Positions 1 through 7,127 of a DNA stretch of 64,000 bases are shown here, in pieces. Within the stretch, counting starts at the first letter, position 1. Every line of letters begins with the position of its first letter. The stretch comes from FW021-bin31 sp964478125 (GTDB taxonomy: Bacteria; Bacteroidota; Bacteroidia; Chitinophagales; Chitinophagaceae), in contig CAYZGR010000001.1 in the NCBI GenBank assembly GCA_964478125.1, forward strand, positions 62,001 to 126,000, read 5' to 3'. A program made the position numbers and the translations under genes. The notes beneath the pieces are model-generated. The model was not told the origin of the DNA. It saw only the letters and a list, made by a program, of their open reading frames with translations, and made no database searches.

Positions 1-363
1 GTGATTTTCTTCCATCAGAGAAAGCGCTTCTTTGATGGTGGCGCTTTCAGATAGCGTGATCGGATCGAGGATCAGGCCGTTTTCTGTCCTTTTTACCTTA
101 CGGACTTCTTCAGCCTGTCGCTCGATAGACATATTTTTATGTAAAATACCCAGGCCGCCTTCCCGCGCCATTGCTATGGCCATCTGAGACTCTGTTACCG
201 TATCCATGGCGGAAGAAATCATGGGAAAGTTCAAAGTGATATTTCTGGTGAGTTGCGTGGAAATGCTCACTTCCCGGGGCAGCACTTCCGAATAGGCAGG
301 TACTAATAAAACATCATCAAAGGTGAGTCCCTCACCTGTGAATTTGGAGCTTGTTGCAGGCAT
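1..363 (-). CDS. guaB: IMP dehydrogenase, N-terminal part (runs off the left edge)
   Basis: The minus strand reads an open frame of 121 codons from an ATG at 363 to the window edge. It begins MPATSSKFTGEGLTFDDVLL and continues with VPAYSEVLP, SAMDTVTES and REGGLGILHKNMS, which are hallmark N-terminal blocks of IMP dehydrogenase. The enzyme oxidises IMP to XMP with NAD+, the committed step of guanine nucleotide synthesis in the cytosol. The last visible residues enter the region where the CBS-domain insert normally begins. The catalytic cysteine loop lies outside the window, so activity cannot be judged. A TAATTTTG box about 30 bases upstream is a likely promoter element. Gene identity is very secure from these motifs. 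Confidence 0.95.
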   Translation of the reverse strand, partial: MPATSSKFTGEGLTFDDVLLVPAYSEVLPREVSISTQLTRNITLNFPMISSAMDTVTESQMAIAMAREGGLGILHKNMSIERQAEEVRKVKRTENGLILDPITLSESATIKEALSLMEENH

Positions 364-393
364 AGCAATTATCTTTTTGGAAATAATTGCACG

Positions 394-401
394 CAAAATT
401 A
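394..401 (-). promoter_or_regulatory. -7 box of guaB promoter
   Basis: On the minus strand this reads TAATTTTG and matches the Bacteroidota -7 consensus TAnnTTTG, 30 bases before the guaB ATG. I see no good -33 TTTG at 19-21 bases, so confidence is moderate. Confidence 0.4.
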
Positions 402-555
402 CAAAAATTCAAGATAAATTGGGGGAAGCGGATTTAAAAAATCCTTCGAAAACGCCTACTTTGATCTCACTGGCGGACCGGCAAAAGAATTTTCATGCGC
501 TTCGATCCACCTTTTTTCAATAATATTTGGGGTTGTACTCTGCTGGTGGATTGAA

Positions 556-1215
556 TTATTTACCAAAAAAAGCTTGAAGTCCGAGAGAAGCAGATAAATT
601 ATTGGAAGAAGCTTTTGATTTAATGTATGTCATGTAGCTGTAGCCTATACTGAGTTCTAAGGATGAAGAAGGATTAATAAAAAAAGCAGGGCCAACAGAG
701 ACCGCAAAAGTGTGGGCGTTTATCTTTTGTTCGGTCTTAGTTACTGAAATTATTGATGGTGGTAAAGGATGGGAAGGATCGAATTGTTGCTCAAAAGTTT
801 TGCTTTTTTGTTTGTTGTGGCTATATCCATAGCTGAGGTCTGCAAATATGTTGAGTCGATGTTGTGGTTTTAAAAAATAATATCTGACGAATGGCCCTGC
901 CACGTATCCAAAGGACTTGTCTTTCGAATAACTATAGTATCCTATATTGGACTTTCTATCAATCGTCTGTTTATCTTCGGATAACAAAACGCCTCCCCAT
1001 AGTCCCACACTCAATTGGTCTATAATAAAAAATCCACCATCTACAGCTAGTTGCAGGTTCATCCCCTTTATATCCGTGGAGATTTCATTAATAGTCTGAT
1101 GACTGCCCGATCGGAGAAAATCTGCGTAGCCTCCAGTCATCCATTGACCGCCACGAAGCTGGGCCGATCCACAGAATGTAAAGAGAAGAAGAGGCAAAAG
1201 TAATAGTTTTTTCAT
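556..1215 (-). CDS. small outer membrane beta-barrel protein (porin-like)
   Basis: A 219-residue protein starting MKKLLLLPLLLFTFCGSAQ, a clear Sec signal peptide. The mature part has alternating aromatic strands (for example FGYVAGPFVRYYFL and LNIFADLSYGYS) and ends ASLGLQAFFGK, with the terminal aromatic residue typical of outer membrane barrels. Its length fits an eight-stranded barrel of the OmpA/porin-like type. An upstream in-frame ATG would add nine residues (MHRFIILHT), but the start at 1215 gives a normal signal peptide. It stands alone between guaB and a decayed region, with no operon partner. Substrate or function cannot be inferred. Confidence 0.75.
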   Translation of the reverse strand: MKKLLLLPLLLFTFCGSAQLRGGQWMTGGYADFLRSGSHQTINEISTDIKGMNLQLAVDGGFFIIDQLSVGLWGGVLLSEDKQTIDRKSNIGYYSYSKDKSFGYVAGPFVRYYFLKPQHRLNIFADLSYGYSHNKQKSKTFEQQFDPSHPLPPSIISVTKTEQKINAHTFAVSVGPAFFINPSSSLELSIGYSYMTYIKSKASSNNLSASLGLQAFFGK

Positions 1216-1249
1216 AGTATGAAGTATAATAAAACGATGCAAGTTATAA

Positions 1250-1503
1250 AAAAGAATTTAAACATATAAATAACTGTTGGAGTCGCTTATCTCCGGCAAT
1301 AATCTCTTTAAGGGCTTTATTAATACTTGCAGGCGCCTTTTCTACACCCTCAATAACAGACGGTTATAGCTTTGCTAACTCCTTGGCTTCTTTTTTCAAG
1401 TCCTCCTGGTCTAATTCTTTTAATGGAACTTCTAATCTCTTTTTTGTTTCAATTGTTTTTTGGAGATATCTACCCTAATAAAATTTTTTACTACCTTGCT
1501 CAT
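1250..1503 (-). pseudogene. IS110-family transposase remnant
   Basis: From an ATG at 1503 the minus strand reads MSKVVKNFIRVDISKKQ. This matches the start of IS110-family DEDD transposases, where the consensus is roughly F-I-G-I-D-I-S-K-K, before a stop. Further down, in shifted frames, are LEVPLKELDQEDLKKE and then SINKALKEIIAGDKRLQQLF. The latter resembles the helix that precedes the second half of IS110 transposases. Several stops and frame changes make it non-functional, and most of the catalytic core and C-terminal half is missing. The assignment rests on two short motif matches. Confidence 0.5.
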
Positions 1504-2303
1504 GGTTCTTTTAAATATTTATGATTAATCATGAACAACCCGGTTGGGATGTGCTCAAGTCCTTAATAATAGGTCTCAAAGCCTTAATTTCTATTTGAAT
1601 CTTGCCTTCAAATAAACAACCGGGGATTTAATCGGCGCCTGGATTTCAAAACCTTGGTAGACAGCTAATATGCCTCAGTTATTGGTTGTTTGAATATAAT
1701 TATCCACATTCTTCACAAGGAAAAAGAAAACTAAAAAGAAGTATTAGTAATAAATAATAATGTTTATAAAGCCTTTATTGAAAGAACTTCATACAGAACT
1801 AAATAGCAGGCAGATTGAATTTTTGATCCGGGATGCCAAACAATATATCTGTCTGGAAGCATGTCCGGCACTTGGTAAAACTAATTGTAGAATCATTTTA
1901 ATTTATTGCTCATGTCAGTGCCATTAATGAAATAGATCTGTTGGGTCGGTTTGTCGGACAAGTAGCAGATACTGTTTTTAATGCGAAGCATTAAGACCGG
2001 GTTTTATACCAAGCACTTGACCGAAACCATTTTTTTAAACTTAGGCATACAGCCGAATAATCATTAAATAAGAAAACGTTATCGGGAATGTCTTGATATT
2101 GGCTCTATGGCTGCTTAATTTCTTATTACCCAGCTATTGTTATAGAAAAGAAAAACAAAAAATTCTATTCATGAGAGAAAACATAAATGCCTGATGTCTT
2201 TCTCCCTGGCACAGGGAGTGAGAGTAGAGCTTATTTCTAAAGGAACAAAAGATAGGGAGGCCGTTTTTGATAATTTCGGGTTGGAGGAATTTGTAATATT
2301 TTA

Positions 2304-2317
2304 TACTTTATAAAGTA
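2304..2317. promoter_or_regulatory. perfect 14-bp palindrome abutting the GH127 start
   Basis: TACTTTATAAAGTA is a perfect inverted repeat ending one base before the first possible ATG (2318) of the GH127-like gene. It could be an operator or an AT-rich core promoter. No regulator gene lies nearby. Confidence 0.3.
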
Positions 2318-4381
2318 ATGTCCATGAAACATTATCTCATTTTAGTTGTCTGCTTATGTTTATTTTGGGGATGCCAGAAGAGCGGTCGAACTGACGGTGT
2401 AACTCAAATTGCCTCAGTATCACGCCCGGATATATCTTCACGGAATGATTTTTACATCAGTAACAAAGTTCCTTTAAAGTCCTCTGCCCTAGTTAAATTA
2501 CCTATCGGAAATATACGGCCGAAAGGATGGCTTTTAGAAAGTCTTAAGAGAGCCAAAAACGGGATGACGGGAAAACTGGCGGAGGTGAGCGCCTGGTTGC
2601 AAAAAAAGAACAATGCCTGGATCAGTCCTACCGGGAAGGGGGTAAACGGTTGGGAGGAAGTGCCTTATTGGCTGAAGGGGTACGGTGATCTGGCTTATAT
2701 CCTTAAGGATACTGCCATGATATCTGAGGCCGAGTTTTGGATCAATGGAGTGATAAACGGACAACGGGCAGATGGCTATTTTGGCGCCGAGAAAAATCGG
2801 GCAAGCGGTAAGCCGGATTTGTGGCCGAATATGGTGATGCTCTGGTGCATACAGTCTTATTATGATTATAGCCATGATGAACGGGTGATCCCCTTTATGA
2901 GAAAATATTTTAAATGGGAAATGCAATTGCCGGATTCCGTTTTTCTGGAGGATTATTGGGGAAACAGCAGGGGAGGCGATAACCTGTACAGTGTATATTG
3001 GCTCTATAACCGGACCGGTGAAAAATGGCTTCTTGATCTGGCTGCAAAGATTCATCGCAATACGGCGGATTGGGAGCAAACTCACGATCTTCCTAATTGG
3101 CATAATGTGAATATTGCTCAGGGATTCAGGGAACCCGCCATATACTATTTGCAAAGTGGCGATAGTTCGGACTTGGAGGCCGCTTATGACAACTATTTTC
3201 TGGTAAGGAAGTTGTATGGCCAGGTGCCGGGAGGAATGTATGGCGCCGATGAAAATGCCCGTAAGGGATATACGGGGCCTCACCAGGCCATTGAGACTTG
3301 CGGCATGGTAGAGCAAATGAATTCCGACGAAATGTTGTTGCGTTTTACTGGTGATCCGCTTTGGGCGGATAATTGCGAGGATGTCGCCTTTAATACGTAT
3401 CCGGCGGCTCTTATGCCGGATTTTAGAGCCTTGCGCTATTTTACGGCCCCCAATATGGTAACCAGCGACGCATCTGACCACCATCCCGGTATTCAGAATG
3501 CAGGACCTTTCTTTATGATGAATCCACTCAGCAACCGTTGTTGCCAACACAATCATACGCAAGGTTGGCCATATTACGCGGAAAACTTATGGATGGCCAC
3601 AGCGGATAACGGTCTGGCTGCCGTATTGTATGCTGCAAGTAAAGTGGAAGCGAAAGTGGGAAAAGGAGATACCGTCATGGTGGAAGAGAAAACACATTAT
3701 CCCTTTTCAGACAGCATTCAATTGGTCATTCATAGTCCGGAGCGCTTACATTTCCCACTATATCTACGTGTCCCCGGGTGGTGCTCCCACGCGGTTGTTT
3801 TGGTTAATGGTAAAAAACAACCGGTCAAGCTTCCCTCAGAGGCGTATGTTCGAATAGAAAAGACCTGGAAAGAAGGGGATGTGATTATGTTGTACCTGCC
3901 CAGGACGTTGAGCGTAAAGAAGTGGCCGGGGGATAAAAATAGTGTAAGCGTGAACTACGGCCCTTTAACTTTTTCTTTAAAAATAAAAGAAAATATAAAG
4001 AAGGCGGATCCTCAAAAGACGGCTTTACATGATTCTCATTGGGTTTCCGATGTGGATACATCACATTGGCCGGCCTATACGATCGAGCCGGGCAGCCCAT
4101 GGAATTATGGCCTGTTTCTAAATAAAAATCATGCTTCTGCCTCTTTTGAAGTAACGAAGAAGGAGTGGCCTTCGGACGATTTCCCGTTCACTCCTGAATC
4201 TGTTCCGCTTGAGCTAAAGGTGAGGGCTAAACTAATCCCTTCCTGGAAAATTGATAAAAACGGATTGGCGGGGTCTTTACCCCGAAGCCCTGTAGAATCA
4301 AGAGAAGCCGATACAACGGTTACGCTTATCCCAATGGGGGCTGCCCGTTTACGTATTTCGGTGTTTCCGGTAGTTCAATAA
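2318..4381 (+). CDS. GH127-like (DUF1680) beta-L-arabinofuranosidase lipoprotein
   Basis: A 687-residue protein with a lipoprotein signal (FWGC, Cys19), so it is probably anchored in the periplasm or outer membrane. LPIGNIRPKGWL, the YWLKGYGDLAY block and the GQRADGYFGA loop are typical of the (alpha/alpha)6 barrel of family GH127/DUF1680. ETCG (Glu326, Cys328) and RCCQ (Cys408, Cys409) supply the Glu-Cys-Cys-Cys zinc set known for GH127 and GH146 beta-L-arabinofuranosidases, in which a cysteine is the nucleophile. A C-terminal beta-sandwich follows. The start may instead be the ATG at 2324 (MKHYL). There is no SusC/SusD pair or other glycan gene beside it, so the substrate (plant arabinan or extensin glycans, or another L-sugar) is inferred only. 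The decayed mobile DNA upstream hints at acquisition by transfer. Confidence 0.82.
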   Translation: MSMKHYLILVVCLCLFWGCQKSGRTDGVTQIASVSRPDISSRNDFYISNKVPLKSSALVKLPIGNIRPKGWLLESLKRAKNGMTGKLAEVSAWLQKKNNAWISPTGKGVNGWEEVPYWLKGYGDLAYILKDTAMISEAEFWINGVINGQRADGYFGAEKNRASGKPDLWPNMVMLWCIQSYYDYSHDERVIPFMRKYFKWEMQLPDSVFLEDYWGNSRGGDNLYSVYWLYNRTGEKWLLDLAAKIHRNTADWEQTHDLPNWHNVNIAQGFREPAIYYLQSGDSSDLEAAYDNYFLVRKLYGQVPGGMYGADENARKGYTGPHQAIETCGMVEQMNSDEMLLRFTGDPLWADNCEDVAFNTYPAALMPDFRALRYFTAPNMVTSDASDHHPGIQNAGPFFMMNPLSNRCCQHNHTQGWPYYAENLWMATADNGLAAVLYAASKVEAKVGKGDTVMVEEKTHYPFSDSIQLVIHSPERLHFPLYLRVPGWCSHAVVLVNGKKQPVKLPSEAYVRIEKTWKEGDVIMLYLPRTLSVKKWPGDKNSVSVNYGPLTFSLKIKENIKKADPQKTALHDSHWVSDVDTSHWPAYTIEPGSPWNYGLFLNKNHASASFEVTKKEWPSDDFPFTPESVPLELKVRAKLIPSWKIDKNGLAGSLPRSPVESREADTTVTLIPMGAARLRISVFPVVQ

Positions 4382-4407
4382 TTCTCAGATAGTTCGGCAA
4401 TATTTTA

Positions 4408-4415
4408 TATATTTG
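4408..4415 (+). promoter_or_regulatory. -7 box of the DUF2853 gene
   Basis: TATATTTG matches TAnnTTTG exactly and lies 22 bases before the ATG at 4438. No clear -33 element is seen. Confidence 0.45.
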
Positions 4416-4437
4416 ACATGAACTAAAAAAATATATT

Positions 4438-4779
4438 ATGGGAAAAAGAGATGATCTCATTCAAAAGTATGCCGCCGATCTAAAAGACAAATGTGGCGTA
4501 ACCCCGGATATGGATCTGTTAACCAAAGTAACCATTGGTTGTGGTCCTTCTATTTACAACAACGATGCCTCTACGGTATCCTCTTCCGATCCGGAAGAAC
4601 TGGCTACCGTAAAAAAGGGATTTTTGATTCAAAAGTTGGGTTTGCCAGACAATGAAGAATTAGATGAAGCCATCCAAAAGGTATTGAAACAATATGGGGC
4701 TTCCAACCGCAATAAGCATCGGGCCGTAGTTTACTATCTGCTGACCAAGCATTTTAACAAAGATTCCGTTTACGCATAA
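4438..4779 (+). CDS. DUF2853 family protein
   Basis: A 113-residue soluble protein. KYAADLKDKCG, KVTIGCGPSIYNND and GFLIQKLGLPDNEELDEAI match the DUF2853 family of small helical cytosolic proteins found in many bacteria. Biochemical function is unknown. The length is normal and the gene looks intact. It is monocistronic, with its own TATATTTG promoter element and a following hairpin at 4801-4834. Downstream lies tRNA-Leu on the opposite strand. Confidence 0.82.
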   Translation: MGKRDDLIQKYAADLKDKCGVTPDMDLLTKVTIGCGPSIYNNDASTVSSSDPEELATVKKGFLIQKLGLPDNEELDEAIQKVLKQYGASNRNKHRAVVYYLLTKHFNKDSVYA

Positions 4780-4800
4780 GGGAATCCATGAAAGGAGAGT

Positions 4801-4837
4801 AGCCAACCGTCAAAGTGCGTTTGGGCGGTTGGCTTGT
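4801..4837. terminator. stem-loop terminator between DUF2853 and tRNA-Leu
   Basis: AGCCAACCG and CGGTTGGCT form a perfect 9-bp stem around a 16-base loop, followed by TGTTAT. It sits between the 3' ends of two convergent genes and probably serves both. The T-run is weak. Confidence 0.55.
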
Positions 4838-4842
4838 TATAG

Positions 4843-4929
4843 TGGTGCGAAGGAGGAGATTCGAACTCCCACGCCCTTTCGGGCACTACCCCCTCAAAGT
4901 AGCGCGTCTACCGGTTTCGCCACCTTCGC
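4843..4929 (-). tRNA. tRNA-Leu (anticodon GAG)
   Basis: The minus strand folds as an 87-base class II tRNA. The acceptor stem GCGAAGG pairs with CCUUCGC, the T arm is GGGAG-UUCGAAU-CUCC, and the variable arm GCCCGAAAGGGC is long. The anticodon stem-loop CUACU-UUGAGGG-GGUAG places GAG at 34-36. The CCA end is encoded in the DNA (TGG at 4843-4845 on the plus strand). It reads CUU and CUC leucine codons. It has its own promoter immediately upstream and no neighbouring tRNA. Confidence 0.95.
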
Positions 4930-4941
4930 ATAGACGGGCTG

Positions 4942-4972
4942 CAAAAGTAATCCCTTTTTACATTATTTGAAA
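4942..4972 (-). promoter_or_regulatory. promoter of tRNA-Leu
   Basis: On the minus strand this reads TTTC, 19 bases, then TACTTTTG, close to the Bacteroidota TTTG-N19-TAnnTTTG consensus. The -7 box ends 13 bases before the mature tRNA 5' end. Confidence 0.6.
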
Positions 4973-5022
4973 GTAAAAGGCTGTATTTTTAAATGGTCGG
5001 GTACTTCTTCTGTTCAAAATCT

Positions 5023-5030
5023 TATTTTTG
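5023..5030 (+). promoter_or_regulatory. -7 box directly before the rluD-like start
   Basis: TATTTTTG ends five bases before the ATG at 5035, so the predicted transcription start falls on or beside the start codon (possible leaderless mRNA). It also argues against the longer upstream start at 4993. Confidence 0.5.
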
Positions 5031-5034
5031 TGTT

Positions 5035-6078
5035 ATGAAGAAAGAGCCCGGTCCTTCTCAAGAGGAAAAAACGGTTGCTTCAGATTGGTATGAGCGGGTA
5101 AGCCTAACGGTGGATGGCGGTCAGGAGCCCGTTCGTATTGATAAGTTTTTGAAGACCCGTATCGAACATGCGACCCGTAATAAGATTCAGCAGGCAGCTC
5201 AGGCGGGTATGATCTGTGTCAATGGCAATCCGGTAAAGCCCAATTATAAGGTTAAACCGGGAGATGAGATTATAGTCTATACTACCAAAGAGCCTGTTGA
5301 TACCCGTGTTATACCGGAAGATCTCCCGCTGGATATTCGTTATGAGGATGAAGCGGTCATGGTCATACATAAGCCGGCCGGCATGGTGGTTCATCCGGGG
5401 AATGGCAATTATACCGGTACGTTACTGAATGGACTGGCCTGGTATCTTGGCTATCGTTCCCCGGAGGGAATCGATCCTGAGCTTTCGCGCTTTGGCCTTG
5501 TACATCGCATCGACAAAGATACCAGCGGGCTGTTGGTGATCGGAAAAACAGAACAAGCGTTAAGCCATCTGGCGAAGCAGTTTTTTGATCATTCGGTAGA
5601 TCGCACTTATTTGGCCCTGGCCTGGGGAGATTTTGAAAAACCGGAGGGCAGTGTGGCGGCGTACATCGGCAGAAATCCCCGTTTTCGTAAAAAGATGGCC
5701 GCCTTTCCTGATGGGGAGCAAGGGAAACCTGCCACTACCCATTATAAAGTACTGGAACGATTCCACTATGTTACCCTGTTGGAATGCCGTTTGGAAACCG
5801 GCCGTACCCATCAGATAAGAGTACATATGCAACACATTGGCCATCCTCTCTTTAATGACAGTACCTATGGCGGAGATCGAATCATTAAAGGTACGATCTT
5901 TACAAAGTACCGCCAATTTATAAACAATTGCTTTTCCCTGCTGTCACGGCAGGCTTTACACGCCCGATCCATTGGGTTTGTCCATCCCCGAACCGGGGAG
6001 CGCATGCATTTTGATAGTGAATTGCCGGAGGACTTTAAAGCGGTTTTAGAAAAATGGCGGAAGTATGTGAAAAGATAA
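5035..6078 (+). CDS. rluD: RluD-family 23S rRNA pseudouridine synthase
   Basis: A 347-residue protein from the ATG at 5035. An N-terminal S4 RNA-binding domain (about residues 30-85, RIDKFLKTRIEHATRNKIQ) precedes the RluA-type catalytic domain. That domain includes VIHKPAGMVVHPG and the catalytic block HRIDKDTSGLLVIGKT, with the nucleophilic Asp160. ETGRTHQIRVHMQHIGHPL closes the active site. Domain order and length fit RluD, which isomerises uridines in helix 69 of 23S rRNA; RluC-like specificity cannot be excluded from sequence alone. An in-frame upstream ATG at 4993 would add 14 unusual residues and is disfavoured by the promoter box at 5023-5030. It is monocistronic and convergent with dps. 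Confidence 0.9.
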   Translation: MKKEPGPSQEEKTVASDWYERVSLTVDGGQEPVRIDKFLKTRIEHATRNKIQQAAQAGMICVNGNPVKPNYKVKPGDEIIVYTTKEPVDTRVIPEDLPLDIRYEDEAVMVIHKPAGMVVHPGNGNYTGTLLNGLAWYLGYRSPEGIDPELSRFGLVHRIDKDTSGLLVIGKTEQALSHLAKQFFDHSVDRTYLALAWGDFEKPEGSVAAYIGRNPRFRKKMAAFPDGEQGKPATTHYKVLERFHYVTLLECRLETGRTHQIRVHMQHIGHPLFNDSTYGGDRIIKGTIFTKYRQFINNCFSLLSRQALHARSIGFVHPRTGERMHFDSELPEDFKAVLEKWRKYVKR

Positions 6079-6095
6079 AGGAGCGATCTATATCA

Positions 6096-6566
6096 TTATT
6101 TAATATAAGCCCGCAGCATCCATGCCATTTTTTCATGTTCTTTTAAAATACCGGTGAGGAAATCTGCAGTGCCTACATCTTTATACTTATCTTCTACTTC
6201 GGGAATGTGGCCGCGAAGCGTGCGACATAAAGTCTCATGATCTTCCAGCAGGTTCTTGATCTGCGTTTGCTGGTCGTCCGTATATTCCGGCTCTTCGAGA
6301 TTGGCCAATTTAAGATAATCCTTTAACCGTCCTTCTGCAAAATGACCGATCTTTCTTATCCTTTCTGCCACCTCATCGATCATATGGGCAAGGGTGTTAT
6401 ACTGCGCCTCATAGAACTCATGCATTTCAATGAAACTGGAACTTTCAATATTCCAATGATAATTACGGGTTTTGGTATACAGTACCGTTTCATCAGCAAG
6501 CAGGGTATTGAGTATTAATGCAACTTGCTTTGCATGCTCTTTTGATAATCCGATATTTGCTTTCAT
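6096..6566 (-). CDS. dps: Dps-family DNA-protection ferritin
   Basis: A 156-residue four-helix ferritin-like protein. NYHWN supplies His37, EMHEF supplies His49, and HMIDEVAERI supplies Asp64 and Glu68. This His-x11-His-x14-Asp-x3-Glu spacing is the intersubunit ferroxidase site of Dps proteins. Dodecameric Dps oxidises and stores iron with hydrogen peroxide and shields DNA in starvation or oxidative stress. There is no long N-terminal Lys/Arg tail, so direct DNA binding may be weak. It lies downstream of rnhA on the same strand with a 61-base gap and probably has its own promoter, which I could not define. Confidence 0.93.
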   Translation of the reverse strand: MKANIGLSKEHAKQVALILNTLLADETVLYTKTRNYHWNIESSSFIEMHEFYEAQYNTLAHMIDEVAERIRKIGHFAEGRLKDYLKLANLEEPEYTDDQQTQIKNLLEDHETLCRTLRGHIPEVEDKYKDVGTADFLTGILKEHEKMAWMLRAYIK

Positions 6567-6627
6567 AAAATGAAACTTTTATTAAATGATATATTATAAT
6601 AGCATAACAACAGGTGGATCACTTTGT

Positions 6628-7089
6628 TTAGCCGTTCTCAAAACCTTTATCAACGAGTATGGCAGCTTCATCTGCCGCCCGGGTTGCGAGCTGGTCACAG
6701 CGATTATTAAAGGGATTTAACGCATGCCCTTTTACCCAGTTAAATTGAATATGATGCTTTTTATATAAAGTAAGAAACCGCAACCACAGGTCCTTATTTT
6801 TTTTCCCTTTGAATTGTTTTTTGACCCAGCCGAAGACCCATTTTTTTTCTACTGCATTCACGATATATTTACTGTCGGTATATATGACAATTTGTAATCC
6901 CTCTTTTTTTAATGCTTCCAATGCAACGATAACGGCCATTAACTCCATACGATTGTTTGTCGTGAGTCGGTAACCGGCGGACAATTCTTTTCGATATTGG
7001 CCCCATTGGAGGATAACGCCGTAGCCACCCGGTCCGGGATTGCCGCGGGAAGCACCGTCGGTATATATGATTAATGGGTCATTGCTCAT
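6628..7089 (-). CDS. rnhA: ribonuclease HI
   Basis: A 153-residue protein of standard RNase HI length. The D-E-D-D metal site is visible: Asp11 in IYTDGASRGNPG, Glu49 in NRMELMAV, Asp72 in IYTDSKY and Asp132 in NNRCDQLA. His122 is in VKGHALNPFNN. The basic handle region (KKWVFGWVKKQFKGKKNK) is present. It cleaves RNA in RNA-DNA hybrids, removing primers and R-loops. It is the last member of the leftward run mrp-pncA-SMUG2-channel-rnhA, 38 bases after the channel gene. Confidence 0.95.
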   Translation of the reverse strand: MSNDPLIIYTDGASRGNPGPGGYGVILQWGQYRKELSAGYRLTTNNRMELMAVIVALEALKKEGLQIVIYTDSKYIVNAVEKKWVFGWVKKQFKGKKNKDLWLRFLTLYKKHHIQFNWVKGHALNPFNNRCDQLATRAADEAAILVDKGFENG

Positions 7090-7127
7090 GGATTTCTTGG
7101 GGCAGCTCCTTTTTAACGGTTTGTTTC

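Larger units (their letters stand above)
1216..2317. other. decayed, AT-rich intergenic region
   Basis: About 1.1 kb without an intact gene. It holds an IS110 transposase remnant on the minus strand (about 1250-1503) and short broken frames on the plus strand. One, at 1759-1930, reads LKELHTELNSRQIEFLI and then LEACPALGKT, which loosely resembles the Q-motif and Walker A of a UvrD-like helicase. Another, ending at 2312, reads GVRVELISKGTKDREAVF. The DNA is visibly richer in A and T than the flanking genes. I read it as a mobile-element graveyard next to the GH127 gene. Confidence 0.5.

Noticed and set aside
323..523. A 66-codon plus-strand frame across the guaB start
   Set aside because: It overlaps the guaB N-terminus and its promoter on the other strand and has no protein features.
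2534..3562. A 342-codon open frame on the minus strand opposite the GH127-like gene
   Set aside because: It lies wholly antisense to a well-supported gene, has no recognisable domain, and its composition follows from codon bias on the other strand.
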